Assembly (NCBI GenBank): GCA_021613335.1
Contig: JAJTWR010000479.1
Span: 682,001-746,000, forward strand
Length of the DNA: 64,000 nt
Source: Whitmania pigra
Lineage: Eukaryota; Annelida; Clitellata; Hirudinida; Haemopidae
Direction of reading: 5' to 3'
The translations under genes were made by a program, and so were the position numbers. Under the pieces are notes generated by a model. The model did no database searches and was not told where the DNA came from. It worked only from the letters and a program-made list of their open reading frames with translations. Shown in pieces: positions 26,308 to 36,802 of the stretch (the first letter of the stretch is position 1; each line of letters starts with the position of its first letter).

Positions 26308-27466
26308 TATCCGCATAAACGCTTCTAATCTCATCCCGAAGATTGTATTTAGAAGCCATTACTTCTCCATAAGCGCCTACGCTTCTAATAGCAAACAAAT
26401 CGTTTCTAAAACTTTCGGGCAATTCTACCTCTTTGCCAAAACAATCTGTGCTTTCGCAAACAGGCCCCACAATATCATATTTGATTTTTGGTTTTTGGTT
26501 TTCGGTTTTCGATTGCGTTAAATTCTCAATTACATGAAAAGCCTGATACAAAGCGGGTCTCATCAATTCTGTCATGCCGGCGTCTAAAATTATAAAGTTC
26601 TTTTTTTTACCTTTTTTAATGTACAGCGCGCGAGTGATTAAAGATGCCGATTGACCTACTAAAGACCTGCCTAATTCAAAATACACTTTTTGCCCTGGCT
26701 TAATATCCAAAAAATCATCAAATATTTTAAAATAATCTTTAAAGTTGGGAATTTGGTTATCGGGCTGTTGGTAGTTGATGCCTAAACCTCCGCCAACATT
26801 TAATATTTTTAAATTAAAGCCCTTGTTTTCAAACCATTGCGAAAATTTATTTACGCGCGCGCAAAGGCTCTTAAAAACATTCATCCGGGTAATTTGAGAA
26901 CCGATATGAAAATGAATGCCTATAAACTCTAAATGGGTTGAAATGTTCAGTATCTCAACGCAAGCAGGCATATCCCAACTATTTATGCCAAACTTGTTCT
27001 CGTCTATGCCTGTGGTAATATTGGCATGGGTATGCGCGTCAACATTTGGATTAATGCGAATAGCAATTTTGGCTATTTTCCCTTTTTTCTTTGCCAGCTC
27101 ATTAATTACCTGTAGTTCTTGCAAACTTTCTACGTTAAAGCAAAAAATGTCGGCATCTAAAGCGTTATTTATTTCGCAATCTGATTTTCCAACCCCTGCA
27201 AAAACTATCTTTTTGTTAGAAAAACCAAGCTCCAAAGCTTTTTTTACTTCGCCATAGCTTACGCAATCGGCCCCAAAATCATTTTTTTTGACACATGCAA
27301 GTATCCGTTGGTTAAAATTGGCTTTCATGGCATAATGCACATGAAAATCGTAAACATTTGCAGCCGATTTACAGGCTTCCAAAGTTTGTTGTAATAAATT
27401 TAAATCGTAATAATAAAAAGGCGTTTTTATATTTGTAAACGGTGTTAAATCATTGTCGGCAAACAT
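26300..27466 (-). CDS. lysA: diaminopimelate decarboxylase
   Basis: 388 residues. The PLP lysine is in VHYAMKANFN; HIGSQI, NVGGGLGINY, CESTDCFGKE and SVGAYGEVMASKYN are the other conserved blocks of fold III decarboxylases. It makes L-lysine from meso-diaminopimelate. lysC (aspartate kinase, first step of the pathway) lies 248 bases upstream on the same strand. Confidence 0.95.
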   Translation of the reverse strand: MFADNDLTPFTNIKTPFYYYDLNLLQQTLEACKSAANVYDFHVHYAMKANFNQRILACVKKNDFGADCVSYGEVKKALELGFSNKKIVFAGVGKSDCEINNALDADIFCFNVESLQELQVINELAKKKGKIAKIAIRINPNVDAHTHANITTGIDENKFGINSWDMPACVEILNISTHLEFIGIHFHIGSQITRMNVFKSLCARVNKFSQWFENKGFNLKILNVGGGLGINYQQPDNQIPNFKDYFKIFDDFLDIKPGQKVYFELGRSLVGQSASLITRALYIKKGKKKNFIILDAGMTELMRPALYQAFHVIENLTQSKTENQKPKIKYDIVGPVCESTDCFGKEVELPESFRNDLFAIRSVGAYGEVMASKYNLRDEIRSVYADNA

Positions 27467-27714
27467 TATTTTTAAAATTATTTTCTTTGTTTTGATTCTT
27501 TCGCTTCCTTTAAATTTGGGTAAGGCCGATTAAAACGTTATCGCGTAATTGTAAACAGTTTGCAGAACGCGTGCCTTTAACCATTCTGTTTGTTAATTTA
27601 TTGTTTTTTATCATTTCAGATAAATTTTAAAATATTTTTTGGCAAGCAAAGTACCCAAAAATAGAGTTTATTTTTTTTGCCATAAACTGTTTTATAAAAA
27701 GATATAATCTGTTT

Positions 27715-29028
27715 TTAGTCAAAAAGCCTGTTGTGTAAACTTCTTAATACTTCGGTTTTATCTTCTTGGGCAATTAAAATAGATACGTTGTATGCGCTGC
27801 CTCCATAAGAAATCATCCTTACCGGGATATGTTTTACCGCCTCCAGCACTTTTGAAGCATAACCATGCGTTTTAACGCCAAAATCGCCAACCACGCAAAC
27901 AATAGTTTGATTTTCATCTACTTCTACATTGCCAAAGGTTTTTAATTCATCTACAATTGGATTTAAATAATTGGTTATATCGATGGTTAAACTTACCGCC
28001 ACCTCAGAAGTAGTAATCATATCAATAGGCGTTTTGTAACGCTCAAAAACTTCAAAAACCCGGCGTAAAAAACCGTAAGCCAACAACATGCGAGAGCTTT
28101 GAATCCTGATGGCCGTAATTCCGTCTTTTGCTGCTACCGATTTAATTTTGCCTTTTTCGCTCTTTACGCTAATTAAAGTACCTTTGGCTTGCGGTTCCAT
28201 AGTGTTTAGCAATCGAACCGGAATTTTATATTTCTGGGCGGGAAAAATCGACTGGGGATGTAAAATTTTTGCGCCGAAATAGGCCAGTTCTGCCGCTTCG
28301 TCAAAAGATAGCCGGGCAATGGGTTTGGTTCCTTTTACAAAGCGGGGGTCGTTATTATGCATGCCGTCTATATCAGTCCAGATTTGTATTTCTTCGGCCA
28401 AAATAGCGGCTCCTAATAAAGAGGCCGTATAATCGCTGCCGCCGCGGCGCAGGTTGTCTACTTCCCCAAAATTGTTACGACAAATATAACCTTGGGTAAT
28501 AAACAACCTATTGCCGGAATATTTAGCCAAAGCAGAACGTAAATGCGTTGTTATATAAGAAATATCAGGCTCGTTATCTTCATCAATTTTCATAAAATCC
28601 AAGGCGGGCAACAAAACCGAAGGTATTCCTATTGACTTTAAATAAATGTGATATAAGGCGGTAGAAATTAATTCTCCTTGAGCCAACGCAATTTTTTCTT
28701 CAATTGGCGTAAAAATATCGTTGCTCAACTGGGTTAAAAGTTCAAAATAATAATCAATCGTTTGCCGCCCCTGCATGCTAAAATCGCCTTCTGCTAAAAG
28801 TTCATCCACAAAAATGCAATACTTTTGATGTAAAGCGTTAATCAGCTCTACGCCGCCCTTTTTATCTTCCTTAAGCAATTTGGCGCTGATTTCTATTAAA
28901 CTATTGGTTGTGCCGCTTACCGCCGATAACACTACGATTTGTTCTTCTGTCGGATTAATAATATCCAACAGTTTTTTCATTCGTTCAGGATTTCCTACCG
29001 ATGTGCCTCCAAATTTTAAAATTTTCAT
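27715..29028 (-). CDS. lysC: aspartate kinase, monofunctional
   Basis: 437 residues. It starts MKILKFGGTSVG, has the catalytic RRGGSDYTASLLGA block and the FGAKILHPQSI segment, and ends with ACT domains (SSRMLLAYGFLRRVFEVFERY; VRMISYGGSAYNVSILI) that usually give feedback control by lysine or threonine. No homoserine dehydrogenase is fused. It starts the aspartate pathway, which lysA completes for lysine. Confidence 0.95.
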   Translation of the reverse strand: MKILKFGGTSVGNPERMKKLLDIINPTEEQIVVLSAVSGTTNSLIEISAKLLKEDKKGGVELINALHQKYCIFVDELLAEGDFSMQGRQTIDYYFELLTQLSNDIFTPIEEKIALAQGELISTALYHIYLKSIGIPSVLLPALDFMKIDEDNEPDISYITTHLRSALAKYSGNRLFITQGYICRNNFGEVDNLRRGGSDYTASLLGAAILAEEIQIWTDIDGMHNNDPRFVKGTKPIARLSFDEAAELAYFGAKILHPQSIFPAQKYKIPVRLLNTMEPQAKGTLISVKSEKGKIKSVAAKDGITAIRIQSSRMLLAYGFLRRVFEVFERYKTPIDMITTSEVAVSLTIDITNYLNPIVDELKTFGNVEVDENQTIVCVVGDFGVKTHGYASKVLEAVKHIPVRMISYGGSAYNVSILIAQEDKTEVLRSLHNRLFD

Positions 29029-29195
29029 TTTTTTAGTTAGGTATTTTCTATTATTTTAACGGGGCATGAAAATAGAAATTTACCGCTTATTTTCCGCTTA
29101 ATCGGTAAAATAAAATTTTCGGGTTATTGCCATACTATTGTTATATGGCGTAAATTATTTTGCATTGTTACATTGGATAGATTATTTTTATAAAA

Positions 29196-30929
29196 ATGAA
29201 ATTAGAACAAGCCGCGCTTAACCACATCAATCAATGGTTAAATGGTAATTACGATCAATCTGTTAAAGATGAAATACAAAAATTACTGAATAACAACGCA
29301 ATTGCTGAACTTACGGATGCATTTTATAAAAATCTGGAATTTGGCACAGGCGGTTTAAGAGGTATTATGGGCATCGGTTCTAACCGGATTAACAAATACA
29401 CCATTGGTACGGCCACTCAAGGTTTGGCCAACTTTCTGAATAAGAAATATAAGGGCGAAAATATTAAGGTGTCCATCGCGTACGATGGTCGTAACAATTC
29501 GGATTATTTTGCCAAAATAACCGCCGATGTTTTCTCTGCCAATGGCATTAAAGTTTATTTTTTTGAGGCTCTGCGCCCTACTCCTGAATTATCTTTTGCC
29601 ATTCGCCGCTTAGGTTGCCAAAGCGGGGTAATGCTAACGGCTTCTCATAACCCTAAAGAATACAATGGTTACAAAGCCTATGGTAACGATGGCGGGCAAT
29701 TTACTTATCCCGACGATGAGCGGGTAATGGAAGAGGTAAATGCCATTAAAAATATTGATGAGGTTAAATTTGGAAGAAACCATGCCAATATTGAATTTAT
29801 CGGCGAAAATATCGATCGTCTTTATTTAAACCAAATTGTTAAACTTTCGGTTTGTCCGGATGTCATCAATCGCCAAAAAGATTTAAAAATTGTTTTCTCT
29901 TCCATACACGGCGCCGGCATTACTTTAGTGCCTGGCGCGCTGGCAAAATTTGGCTTTGCCAATGTAACTATTGTGGAAGAACAAAGTAAACCCGACGGTA
30001 ATTTTCCAACGGTGGTTTATCCAAATCCTGAAGAAAAAGAAGCATTAACTATGGCCCTTAAAAAAGCGGAAGAAATTGATGCGGATTTGGTATTGGCCAC
30101 CGATTCTGACGCAGATAGGGTAGGTATTGCCGTGAAAAATACTGATGGCAAGTTTGTTTTGTTAAATGGTAATCAAACCGGCAGTTTACTGATTAATTAC
30201 ATGTTAACCGCCTGGCAAGAAAAAGGAAAATTAACTAAAAACGAATATGTGGTAAGCACCATTGTAACCTCGCCTTTAATTAAAAAAATTACGGAAGCCA
30301 AAGGCGTTGAATATTTTGATACCCTTACAGGTTTTAAATGGATAGGTAAAATGATAACCGAACTGCAAGGCAAAAAAACATTTATTGCCGGAGGCGAAGA
30401 GAGTTACGGTTATTTAATTGGCGAGTTGGTACGCGATAAAGACGCCGTTATTTCATGCGCTCTTATCGCCGAAATGACAGCCTTTTACAAAGATAAAGGT
30501 TCCGGCTTATACGAAGCGATGATTGAAATGTATACCCAATACGGCATGTACAAGGAAGATTTGGTTTCGTTAACCAAAAAAGGCAAAACCGGCGCCGAGG
30601 AGATTAAAGATTTGATGGAAAAATTTCGTTGCCATACGCCAAAAACTTTAGGCGGTTCGGAGGTGGTTACGCTTAAAGATTATGAATTAAGAAAAGAAAC
30701 CAATTTAAAAACCGGCGAAAGTAAAGAACTTGATTTCCCAAAATCAGACGTATTGCAATTTATCACTGCAGACGGCAGCATTATATCTGCGCGTCCTAGC
30801 GGCACAGAACCTAAAATTAAATTTTATTGCAGCGTAAACCAACCCCTGCCAAGCAAGGCCTTATTTAAAGCAACCGAAGAAAACCTGAGCAATAAGATAA
30901 AACAAATTATGCGGGATTTACAAGTTTAA
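29196..30929 (+). CDS. phosphoglucomutase/phosphomannomutase
   Basis: 577 residues. The active serine loop TASHNPKEYNGYKAYGNDGG is near residue 149. The metal loop is ATDSDADRVG, the sugar-binding loop GGEESYGYL and the phosphate loop RPSGTEPKIKFY. It interconverts hexose-1- and hexose-6-phosphates for glycogen, cell-wall and glycan synthesis. It is divergent from lysC. Confidence 0.95.
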   Translation: MKLEQAALNHINQWLNGNYDQSVKDEIQKLLNNNAIAELTDAFYKNLEFGTGGLRGIMGIGSNRINKYTIGTATQGLANFLNKKYKGENIKVSIAYDGRNNSDYFAKITADVFSANGIKVYFFEALRPTPELSFAIRRLGCQSGVMLTASHNPKEYNGYKAYGNDGGQFTYPDDERVMEEVNAIKNIDEVKFGRNHANIEFIGENIDRLYLNQIVKLSVCPDVINRQKDLKIVFSSIHGAGITLVPGALAKFGFANVTIVEEQSKPDGNFPTVVYPNPEEKEALTMALKKAEEIDADLVLATDSDADRVGIAVKNTDGKFVLLNGNQTGSLLINYMLTAWQEKGKLTKNEYVVSTIVTSPLIKKITEAKGVEYFDTLTGFKWIGKMITELQGKKTFIAGGEESYGYLIGELVRDKDAVISCALIAEMTAFYKDKGSGLYEAMIEMYTQYGMYKEDLVSLTKKGKTGAEEIKDLMEKFRCHTPKTLGGSEVVTLKDYELRKETNLKTGESKELDFPKSDVLQFITADGSIISARPSGTEPKIKFYCSVNQPLPSKALFKATEENLSNKIKQIMRDLQV

Positions 30930-31058
30930 CAGATACCTTCCGAGAAAATGATATTGGATTTAAATTAGCAATCAATCCTTATCATGTCATAGAGCGTGGA
31001 TAAGGGTTGACACAGGTTATTTTACAAACCATATACCGGCTTGTTTTTATAAAATATC

Positions 31059-31742
31059 TCAAGGTTTTACTTTCGCGTTTGCTTGTTTGCCTGCCACCTT
31101 AGCATGATCAGCCAAAAACTGAGCTAAGCCGGCATCTGTTAAAGGATGTTTTAACAAAGCCGCAATGGCTGCTAAAGGAGCGGTAATTACATCAGCGCCA
31201 ATTTTAGCGCAATTCACAATGTGTAACGGACTTCTGATAGAAGCCGCCAATATCTGGGTAGAGTAGCCATAGTTATCAAAAATGAGACGGATATCTTCAA
31301 TTAATTGCAAACCTTCTGTAGAAATATCATCTAAACGGCCCAAAAACGGAGAAACATAAGTTGCACCCGCTTTTGCAGCGAGTAATGCCTGCCCGGAAGA
31401 GAAGATTAAGGTGCAATTAGTTTTAATTCCTTTACCTGAAAAGTATTTTATGGCCTTGATGCCGTCTTTAATTACAGGCACTTTTACCACAATTTTAGGA
31501 TCTAAAGCCGCTAAAGCTTCTCCTTCTTTAATAATTCCGGCATAGTCGGTAGCAATAACTTCTGCGCTAACGTTATCGTTAACAATATTGCAAATGGCTT
31601 TATAGTGTGCATTAATCTTATTTTCGCCACTAATACCTTCATTTGCCATTAAACTAGGGTTGGTAGTTACGCCATCTAAAATACCTAAATCCTGAGCCTC
31701 TTTAATTTGTTCAAGATTGGCTGTATCGATAAAAAATTTCAT
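31059..31742 (-). CDS. tal: transaldolase, small (TalC/FSA) type
   Basis: 227 residues, the length of short transaldolases. It begins MKFFIDTANLEQIKEAQDLG, then DGVTTNPSLMANEG, the Schiff-base lysine in KIVVKVPVIKDG, and YVSPFLGRLDDIS. It transfers dihydroxyacetone units in the non-oxidative pentose phosphate pathway. A fructose-6-phosphate aldolase activity cannot be excluded from sequence. An SRP RNA gene lies just upstream on the same strand. Confidence 0.92.
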   Translation of the reverse strand: MKFFIDTANLEQIKEAQDLGILDGVTTNPSLMANEGISGENKINAHYKAICNIVNDNVSAEVIATDYAGIIKEGEALAALDPKIVVKVPVIKDGIKAIKYFSGKGIKTNCTLIFSSGQALLAAKAGATYVSPFLGRLDDISTEGLQLIEDIRLIFDNYGYSTQILAASIRSPLHIVNCAKIGADVITAPLAAIAALLKHPLTDAGLAQFLADHAKVAGKQANAKVKP

Positions 31743-31823
31743 GATATTTAACTTATAAAGGTTATTGATTAAACTTAGAAAGTTGAAGAGTTCTTGTCAT
31801 TCACAGACCGGAGAAGTAAAAAA

Positions 31824-31924
31824 GGGCAAGCAACTTCTATCGCACCGCTACAACCTTTTACCCTTGCTTTGTTCCCAACCTGGGGGAATTCAAAGGGAGC
31901 TGGTCGTAAAAGACTTGCCCGGCA
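31824..31924 (-). ncRNA. ffs: small signal recognition particle RNA
   Basis: On the minus strand the RNA begins near TGCCGGGCAAG and ends CTTGCCC followed by TTTTTT. The 5' GGGCAAG pairs with the 3' CTTGCCC, and ACGACC pairs with GGTTGT further in. The apical part CCAGGTTGGGAACAAAGCAAG carries the conserved CAGG...AGCA symmetric loop under a GGAA-type tip, the Ffh-binding site. The size of ~100 nt fits the small bacterial form. It was judged by eye, not by a covariance model. Confidence 0.75.
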
Positions 31925-31932
31925 CAAAGGTA
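31925..31932 (-). promoter_or_regulatory. -7 promoter element of the SRP RNA
   Basis: TACCTTTG on the minus strand is an exact TAnnTTTG match, placed so that transcription would start at the 5' G of the SRP RNA. This is the standard Bacteroidota vegetative promoter signature. Confidence 0.65.
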
Positions 31933-32255
31933 ATAATTTGCATGATTTTATAAAATACGATAAACATAATTACGATCTGACTAAGACGATTTATTTAAAG
32001 CGACAACTATTTGACGAAAATTTTTATGTGTTTTCAGAATAAAAGAGTTAAAATTTAATAAAGTCAAAATCTTATTATGATATAAACACAAAAGTTAAAT
32101 TTTAATTTGGGTTGTTTGATAAAATTTATTGATATTTTGTTAAAAAAACATTCATTAATTTTTGTTTTAATAAAACAACAGGCATTTTTTTTGTATTTAA
32201 TAAATAATTTACAAAAATTTTAATAAAATATTAATGAGAAATCATTTTTCATATC
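31933..32255. other. AT-rich intergenic region before gltB
   Basis: Very A+T-rich, with no open frame of note. It must hold the SRP RNA upstream region and the gltB promoter, but no clear TAnnTTTG element was found for gltB. Confidence 0.5.
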
Positions 32256-32276
32256 TTAGTGTTTCAAATACACTAA
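32256..32276 (+). promoter_or_regulatory. inverted repeat in the gltB leader
   Basis: TTAGTGT-TTCAAAT-ACACTAA, perfect 7-bp arms, ending ten bases before the gltB ATG. It could be an operator or an mRNA hairpin near the ribosome entry site. Function is inferred from position only. Confidence 0.4.
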
Positions 32277-32286
32277 CTTTAATTAA

Positions 32287-35200
32287 ATGGAACTTTTGAA
32301 TGAACAACAAGGTTTATACAGAAAAAGTTTTGAGCATGACGCTTGCGGTATAGGCTTTGTTGCGCATGTTAAAAACAAAAAATCTCATCAGATCATATCC
32401 GATGCTTTAACAATTCTTGAAAACCTTAATCACAGGGGGGCTTGTGGCGCAGAACCAAATACAGGCGATGGAGCGGGAATTATGCTACAGATGCCTCATG
32501 AGTTTTTGTTCGACGAGTGTTTGAAAAACGGCTTTAGTTTGCCTGATTATGGCAACTATGGAGTGGGGACGCTTTTTTTGCCAAAAAATGTCAAAACAAG
32601 AGAAGAATGCAGGGAGATTATTTATCGTATTGCAGAAAAATTAGGGATGGAAATATTGGGTTTCCGCAAAGTGTTGGTTAATGCCTCGGGTATTGGAAAC
32701 ATGGCGTTATCTGTAGAACCTGAAATTGAGCAGGTATTTGTGGCAAAACCCTACCGGATTGCCGCAGGAGCTGATTTCGAACGTCGTTTATTTATATTAA
32801 AAACATATATTACAAAAACAATTTATCGCACTGTCGAGGGAAGCAGACAAAATTTTTATATACCTTCTTTCTCTTCAAAAATTATTGTATACAAAGGGCA
32901 ATTAACCTCTTTACAGTTAAGAAGTTATTTTACCGATTTAAGTGATAAACGGATGGTATCTGCCTTTGGTTTGGTACATTCTCGTTTTGCAACCAACACC
33001 TTTCCGTCATGGCGTTTGGCGCAGCCTTTCCGGTTTATTGCGCATAATGGCGAAATTAATACCATACAGGGAAATTTAAATTGGTTTCGTTCAAATTTAA
33101 AGTCATTTTCATCGCCTTATTTTACTCAAGAAGAATTAAATATGATTCTTTTGGCTATTGACGAAACGCAATCTGATTCAGGATGTTTAGATAATGTGGT
33201 AGAATTATTATTGCATGCAGGTCGGTCGTTACCGCATGTGTTAATGATGTTAATTCCGGAAGTTTGGGATGGCAAAGTTGATATGGATCCCCTAAAAAAG
33301 GCCTTTTATCAATTTCATGCTTCTTTAATGGAACCGTGGGATGGCCCGGCGGCTATTGTTTTTACAGACGGGAGTTTAATTGGGGCTACTTTAGATAGAA
33401 ACGGTTTGCGTCCGTTGCGTTATACCATAACCGACGATGATCGGGTAATTTTAGCCTCAGAATCGGGCGTGTTGGCAATAGACCAAAGTACCGTTATTGA
33501 AAAAGGCCGCTTAACTTCGGGCAAAATGTTTGTGATAGATCTGGATCAGGGTCGTATTATTAGCGACAGGGAAATTAAACGTCAGGTTTGTAGTCGGAGG
33601 CCTTACGGCGACTGGCTGAATCAATATCAAATTAAATTAGAGGAACTTCCCGAGCCCAGACTTATGTTTACAAGTCTTTCCGAAGATTCGATATTTAGGT
33701 ACCAGCAAGTATTTGGCTATAGCAGAGAGGATGTTGATTTATTGTTAAAACCAATGGCCATAGAAGGGAAAGAAGCCATTGGTTCTATGGGCGCTGATGT
33801 GCCTTTGGCTGTACTTTCGGGTAAACCGCAACACCTGTCGTCTTATTTTAAACAACTATTTGCTCAGGTTACCAATCCGCCTATTGATCCGATTCGTGAA
33901 AAAGTGGTGATGAGTTTGGCGGTTTTTATGGGCAACAACGGGAATTTGTTGGAAGAAAACGCCATGCAGAGCCATTGCGTGGGCATAAAACATCCGATAT
34001 TAACCAACTACGAACTTGAAAAATTAAGAAGTATTGATACCGGTTTATTCCAGTCTAAAACATTGCAAATGTATTTTAGAGCCGATGGCAAATCAGGCGC
34101 TATGCAAAAGGCTTTAGATCGTTTATGTCGCTATGCGGCAGATGCGGTTGAAGACGGTTTTCAAGTGATTATACTATCAGACCGGGCCATTGATTCTCAG
34201 CATGCCGCAATTCCTTCTTTATTGGCGGTTTCTGCAGTACATCATCACCTGATTAGAAAAGGCTACCGCAGCGCCGTTGGCTTGGTGATAGAGGCGGGGG
34301 ATGTTTGGGAAGTACATCATTTTGCAACCCTGATTGGTTTTGGAGCTACCGCCATTAACCCATATTTAGCTTTAGAGACTATCGGTTTATTTGATAAAGA
34401 AAGCGGACTTAAAAAAGAAAAACTGGTTGCTAACTTTATCTATGCCGTAAATGCGGGGTTGTTAAAAATTTTCTCCAAAATGGGAATATCTACCTTACAA
34501 TCTTATCATGGAGCGCAAATATTTGAAATTTTAGGCATTAATGAACAGGTTGTAAAAACGTATTTTACAGGAGCGGTTTCTCGAATCGGCGGTTTAGGTT
34601 TGGATGAAATTGCCAAAGAAACCCTGATTAAACACCATCGCGGTTTTGGGTCAAAAACACAATCTGACGGTTTATTATCAACCGGCGGAATTTATAGATG
34701 GAGAAAAAACGGCGAAGGTCATCTGTTTAACCCGGAAACTATTCACCTGTTGCAAAAAGCCGCCGAAAGAAACGATTATCAAACATTTAAAAAATATTCA
34801 AATCTGATTAACGATCAAAGCAGGCAGGCATACGCCATTCGCGGATTATTTGAATTTAATTATGATAACCGAAGGTCTATTGATATAAATGAGGTAGAAC
34901 CGGCAGAAAGTATCTTTAAACGTTTTGCTACCGGAGCAATGTCTTTTGGCTCCATTTCTCACGAAGCGCATTCTACCCTGGCTATCGCCATGAACCGTAT
35001 TGGAGGCAAGAGCAATACCGGAGAAGGAGGCGAAGACGAGATTCGTTATCAGGTAATGAAAAATGGCGATTCTATGCGTTCAGCCATTAAACAAGTTGCT
35101 TCGGCGCGTTTTGGGGTAAGCAGCTACTATTTAACTAATGCTGATGAGCTTCAGATAAAGATGGCGCAGGGCGCTAAACCGGGAGAAGGAGGGCAATTGC

Positions 35201-36798
35201 CCGGTCATAAAGTAGATGATTGGATAGCAAAAGTACGGCATTCTACCCCTGGAGTAGGCTTGATTTCCCCCCCCCCGCATCACGATATTTATTCTATCGA
35301 AGATTTGGCTCAACTGATTTACGATTTGAAAAATGCCAACAGAACCGCCAGAATTAACGTTAAGCTGGCCTCTAAAGCCGGCGTAGGGGCCATTGCCGCA
35401 GGCGTTGCCAAAGCCCATGCCGATGCCATTTTAATTTCAGGATATGACGGAGGAACAGGCGCATCTCCTTTAACGTCTATACAACATGCAGGTTTGCCCT
35501 GGGAGCTTGGCTTGGCCGAGGCTCATCAGACTTTGGTAAAAAACAAATTGCGAAACAGGGTAGCGCTGCAAACAGACGGTCAGTTAAAAACAGGTAGAGA
35601 TATCGCCATAGCCGCCTTGTTAGGCGCCGAAGAATGGGGAGTTGCCACTGCTGCGCTGGTAACTATGGGTTGTATAATGATGCGCAAATGCCATTTAAAT
35701 ACCTGTCCGGTAGGAGTGGCAACCCAAGACCCTGAATTGCGAAAATTATTTTCAGGCGATGCCGGGCATGTGGTTAATCTGTTTGGATTTTTAGCTGAAG
35801 AACTTCGTGAAATAATGGCTGAGCTTGGTTTTAGAACCGTAAACGAAATGGTAGGACGGGTTGAGGTATTGAAGGTTAGAGAATTTGCCGAAACGGATTG
35901 GAAATTAAAACAGCTCAATTTAAATTCCATTCTCTATAAAGAGCCTGATAACGGTCTTCCATTATATAATACCCAAAAACAAGATCATGGATTAGATGAA
36001 GCGCTTGATCATCAGCTTATTGAAAAATCGCAACCGGCTATTAAAAATAACCGGCCGGTTTTTGCGACTTTCAATATTCTCAATACCAATCGTTCATTAG
36101 GCGCGATGCTGTCAAACGAAATTTCAAAAGTTCATCACAGCATGGGCTTGCCGCCCGATACCATAAACTTTAAGTTTATCGGCTCTGCCGGACAAAGCTT
36201 CGGCGCCTTTGCTGCCAAAGGTCTAACCCTTACCTTGGAAGGCGAAGGTAATGACTATGTAGGTAAAGGTTTATCTGGAGCCAGATTAGTAATTTATCCG
36301 TTTAACAATATTAATTATCTTCCCGAGCAAAACATTCTTATTGGAAATGTTGCGCTTTATGGAGCCACAGGCGGAGAACTTTATGCTCGCGGAAAAGCAG
36401 GCGAACGTTTTGCCGTGCGTAATTCGGGCGCTACTGCGGTTATCGAAGGGGTAGGAGACCATGGCTGCGAATACATGACCGGCGGCCAAGTACTCGTTTT
36501 AGGCGACACCGGCAATAATTTTGCGGCAGGCATGAGCGGAGGCATTGCATGGATTTATGACCTAAACAAAACTTTCAATAAAAAATGTAATACCGAAACG
36601 ATTGATTTAGATCCTTTGCAAGAAGAAGACGAACGACAAATTATTTCTCTTCTTAAAAATCATATTAAATTAACAAACAGCAATATAGCCAAGTTTATTT
36701 TAAATGACTGGAATAATCAATCCATACATTTTACTAAAGTATTTCCTAAAGAATACAAAGCGGTTTTATTGCAAACTAAAAAAGTAAAAACGATTTAA
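32287..36798 (+). CDS. gltB: glutamate synthase, large subunit
   Basis: 1503 residues. The amidotransferase nucleophile is the cysteine in FEHDACGIGFVAH (residue 20), exposed after propeptide removal. An FMN-binding synthase domain (AKPGEGGQLPGHKV; GYDGGTGASPLTSIQ) is followed by the 3Fe-4S cysteines in CIMMRKCHLNTCPVGVATQ and the C-terminal GXGXG beta-helix. It transfers the glutamine amide to 2-oxoglutarate. gltD follows after four bases. A run of nine C at 35269-35277 codes SPPPHHD and does not break the frame. Confidence 0.97.
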   Translation: MELLNEQQGLYRKSFEHDACGIGFVAHVKNKKSHQIISDALTILENLNHRGACGAEPNTGDGAGIMLQMPHEFLFDECLKNGFSLPDYGNYGVGTLFLPKNVKTREECREIIYRIAEKLGMEILGFRKVLVNASGIGNMALSVEPEIEQVFVAKPYRIAAGADFERRLFILKTYITKTIYRTVEGSRQNFYIPSFSSKIIVYKGQLTSLQLRSYFTDLSDKRMVSAFGLVHSRFATNTFPSWRLAQPFRFIAHNGEINTIQGNLNWFRSNLKSFSSPYFTQEELNMILLAIDETQSDSGCLDNVVELLLHAGRSLPHVLMMLIPEVWDGKVDMDPLKKAFYQFHASLMEPWDGPAAIVFTDGSLIGATLDRNGLRPLRYTITDDDRVILASESGVLAIDQSTVIEKGRLTSGKMFVIDLDQGRIISDREIKRQVCSRRPYGDWLNQYQIKLEELPEPRLMFTSLSEDSIFRYQQVFGYSREDVDLLLKPMAIEGKEAIGSMGADVPLAVLSGKPQHLSSYFKQLFAQVTNPPIDPIREKVVMSLAVFMGNNGNLLEENAMQSHCVGIKHPILTNYELEKLRSIDTGLFQSKTLQMYFRADGKSGAMQKALDRLCRYAADAVEDGFQVIILSDRAIDSQHAAIPSLLAVSAVHHHLIRKGYRSAVGLVIEAGDVWEVHHFATLIGFGATAINPYLALETIGLFDKESGLKKEKLVANFIYAVNAGLLKIFSKMGISTLQSYHGAQIFEILGINEQVVKTYFTGAVSRIGGLGLDEIAKETLIKHHRGFGSKTQSDGLLSTGGIYRWRKNGEGHLFNPETIHLLQKAAERNDYQTFKKYSNLINDQSRQAYAIRGLFEFNYDNRRSIDINEVEPAESIFKRFATGAMSFGSISHEAHSTLAIAMNRIGGKSNTGEGGEDEIRYQVMKNGDSMRSAIKQVASARFGVSSYYLTNADELQIKMAQGAKPGEGGQLPGHKVDDWIAKVRHSTPGVGLISPPPHHDIYSIEDLAQLIYDLKNANRTARINVKLASKAGVGAIAAGVAKAHADAILISGYDGGTGASPLTSIQHAGLPWELGLAEAHQTLVKNKLRNRVALQTDGQLKTGRDIAIAALLGAEEWGVATAALVTMGCIMMRKCHLNTCPVGVATQDPELRKLFSGDAGHVVNLFGFLAEELREIMAELGFRTVNEMVGRVEVLKVREFAETDWKLKQLNLNSILYKEPDNGLPLYNTQKQDHGLDEALDHQLIEKSQPAIKNNRPVFATFNILNTNRSLGAMLSNEISKVHHSMGLPPDTINFKFIGSAGQSFGAFAAKGLTLTLEGEGNDYVGKGLSGARLVIYPFNNINYLPEQNILIGNVALYGATGGELYARGKAGERFAVRNSGATAVIEGVGDHGCEYMTGGQVLVLGDTGNNFAAGMSGGIAWIYDLNKTFNKKCNTETIDLDPLQEEDERQIISLLKNHIKLTNSNIAKFILNDWNNQSIHFTKVFPKEYKAVLLQTKKVKTI

Positions 36799-36802
36799 AA
36801 AG

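Noticed and set aside
31765..32042. Two plus-strand ORFs of 62 and 82 codons upstream of gltB.
   Set aside because: They are antisense to the SRP RNA, and their translation has no protein-like pattern.
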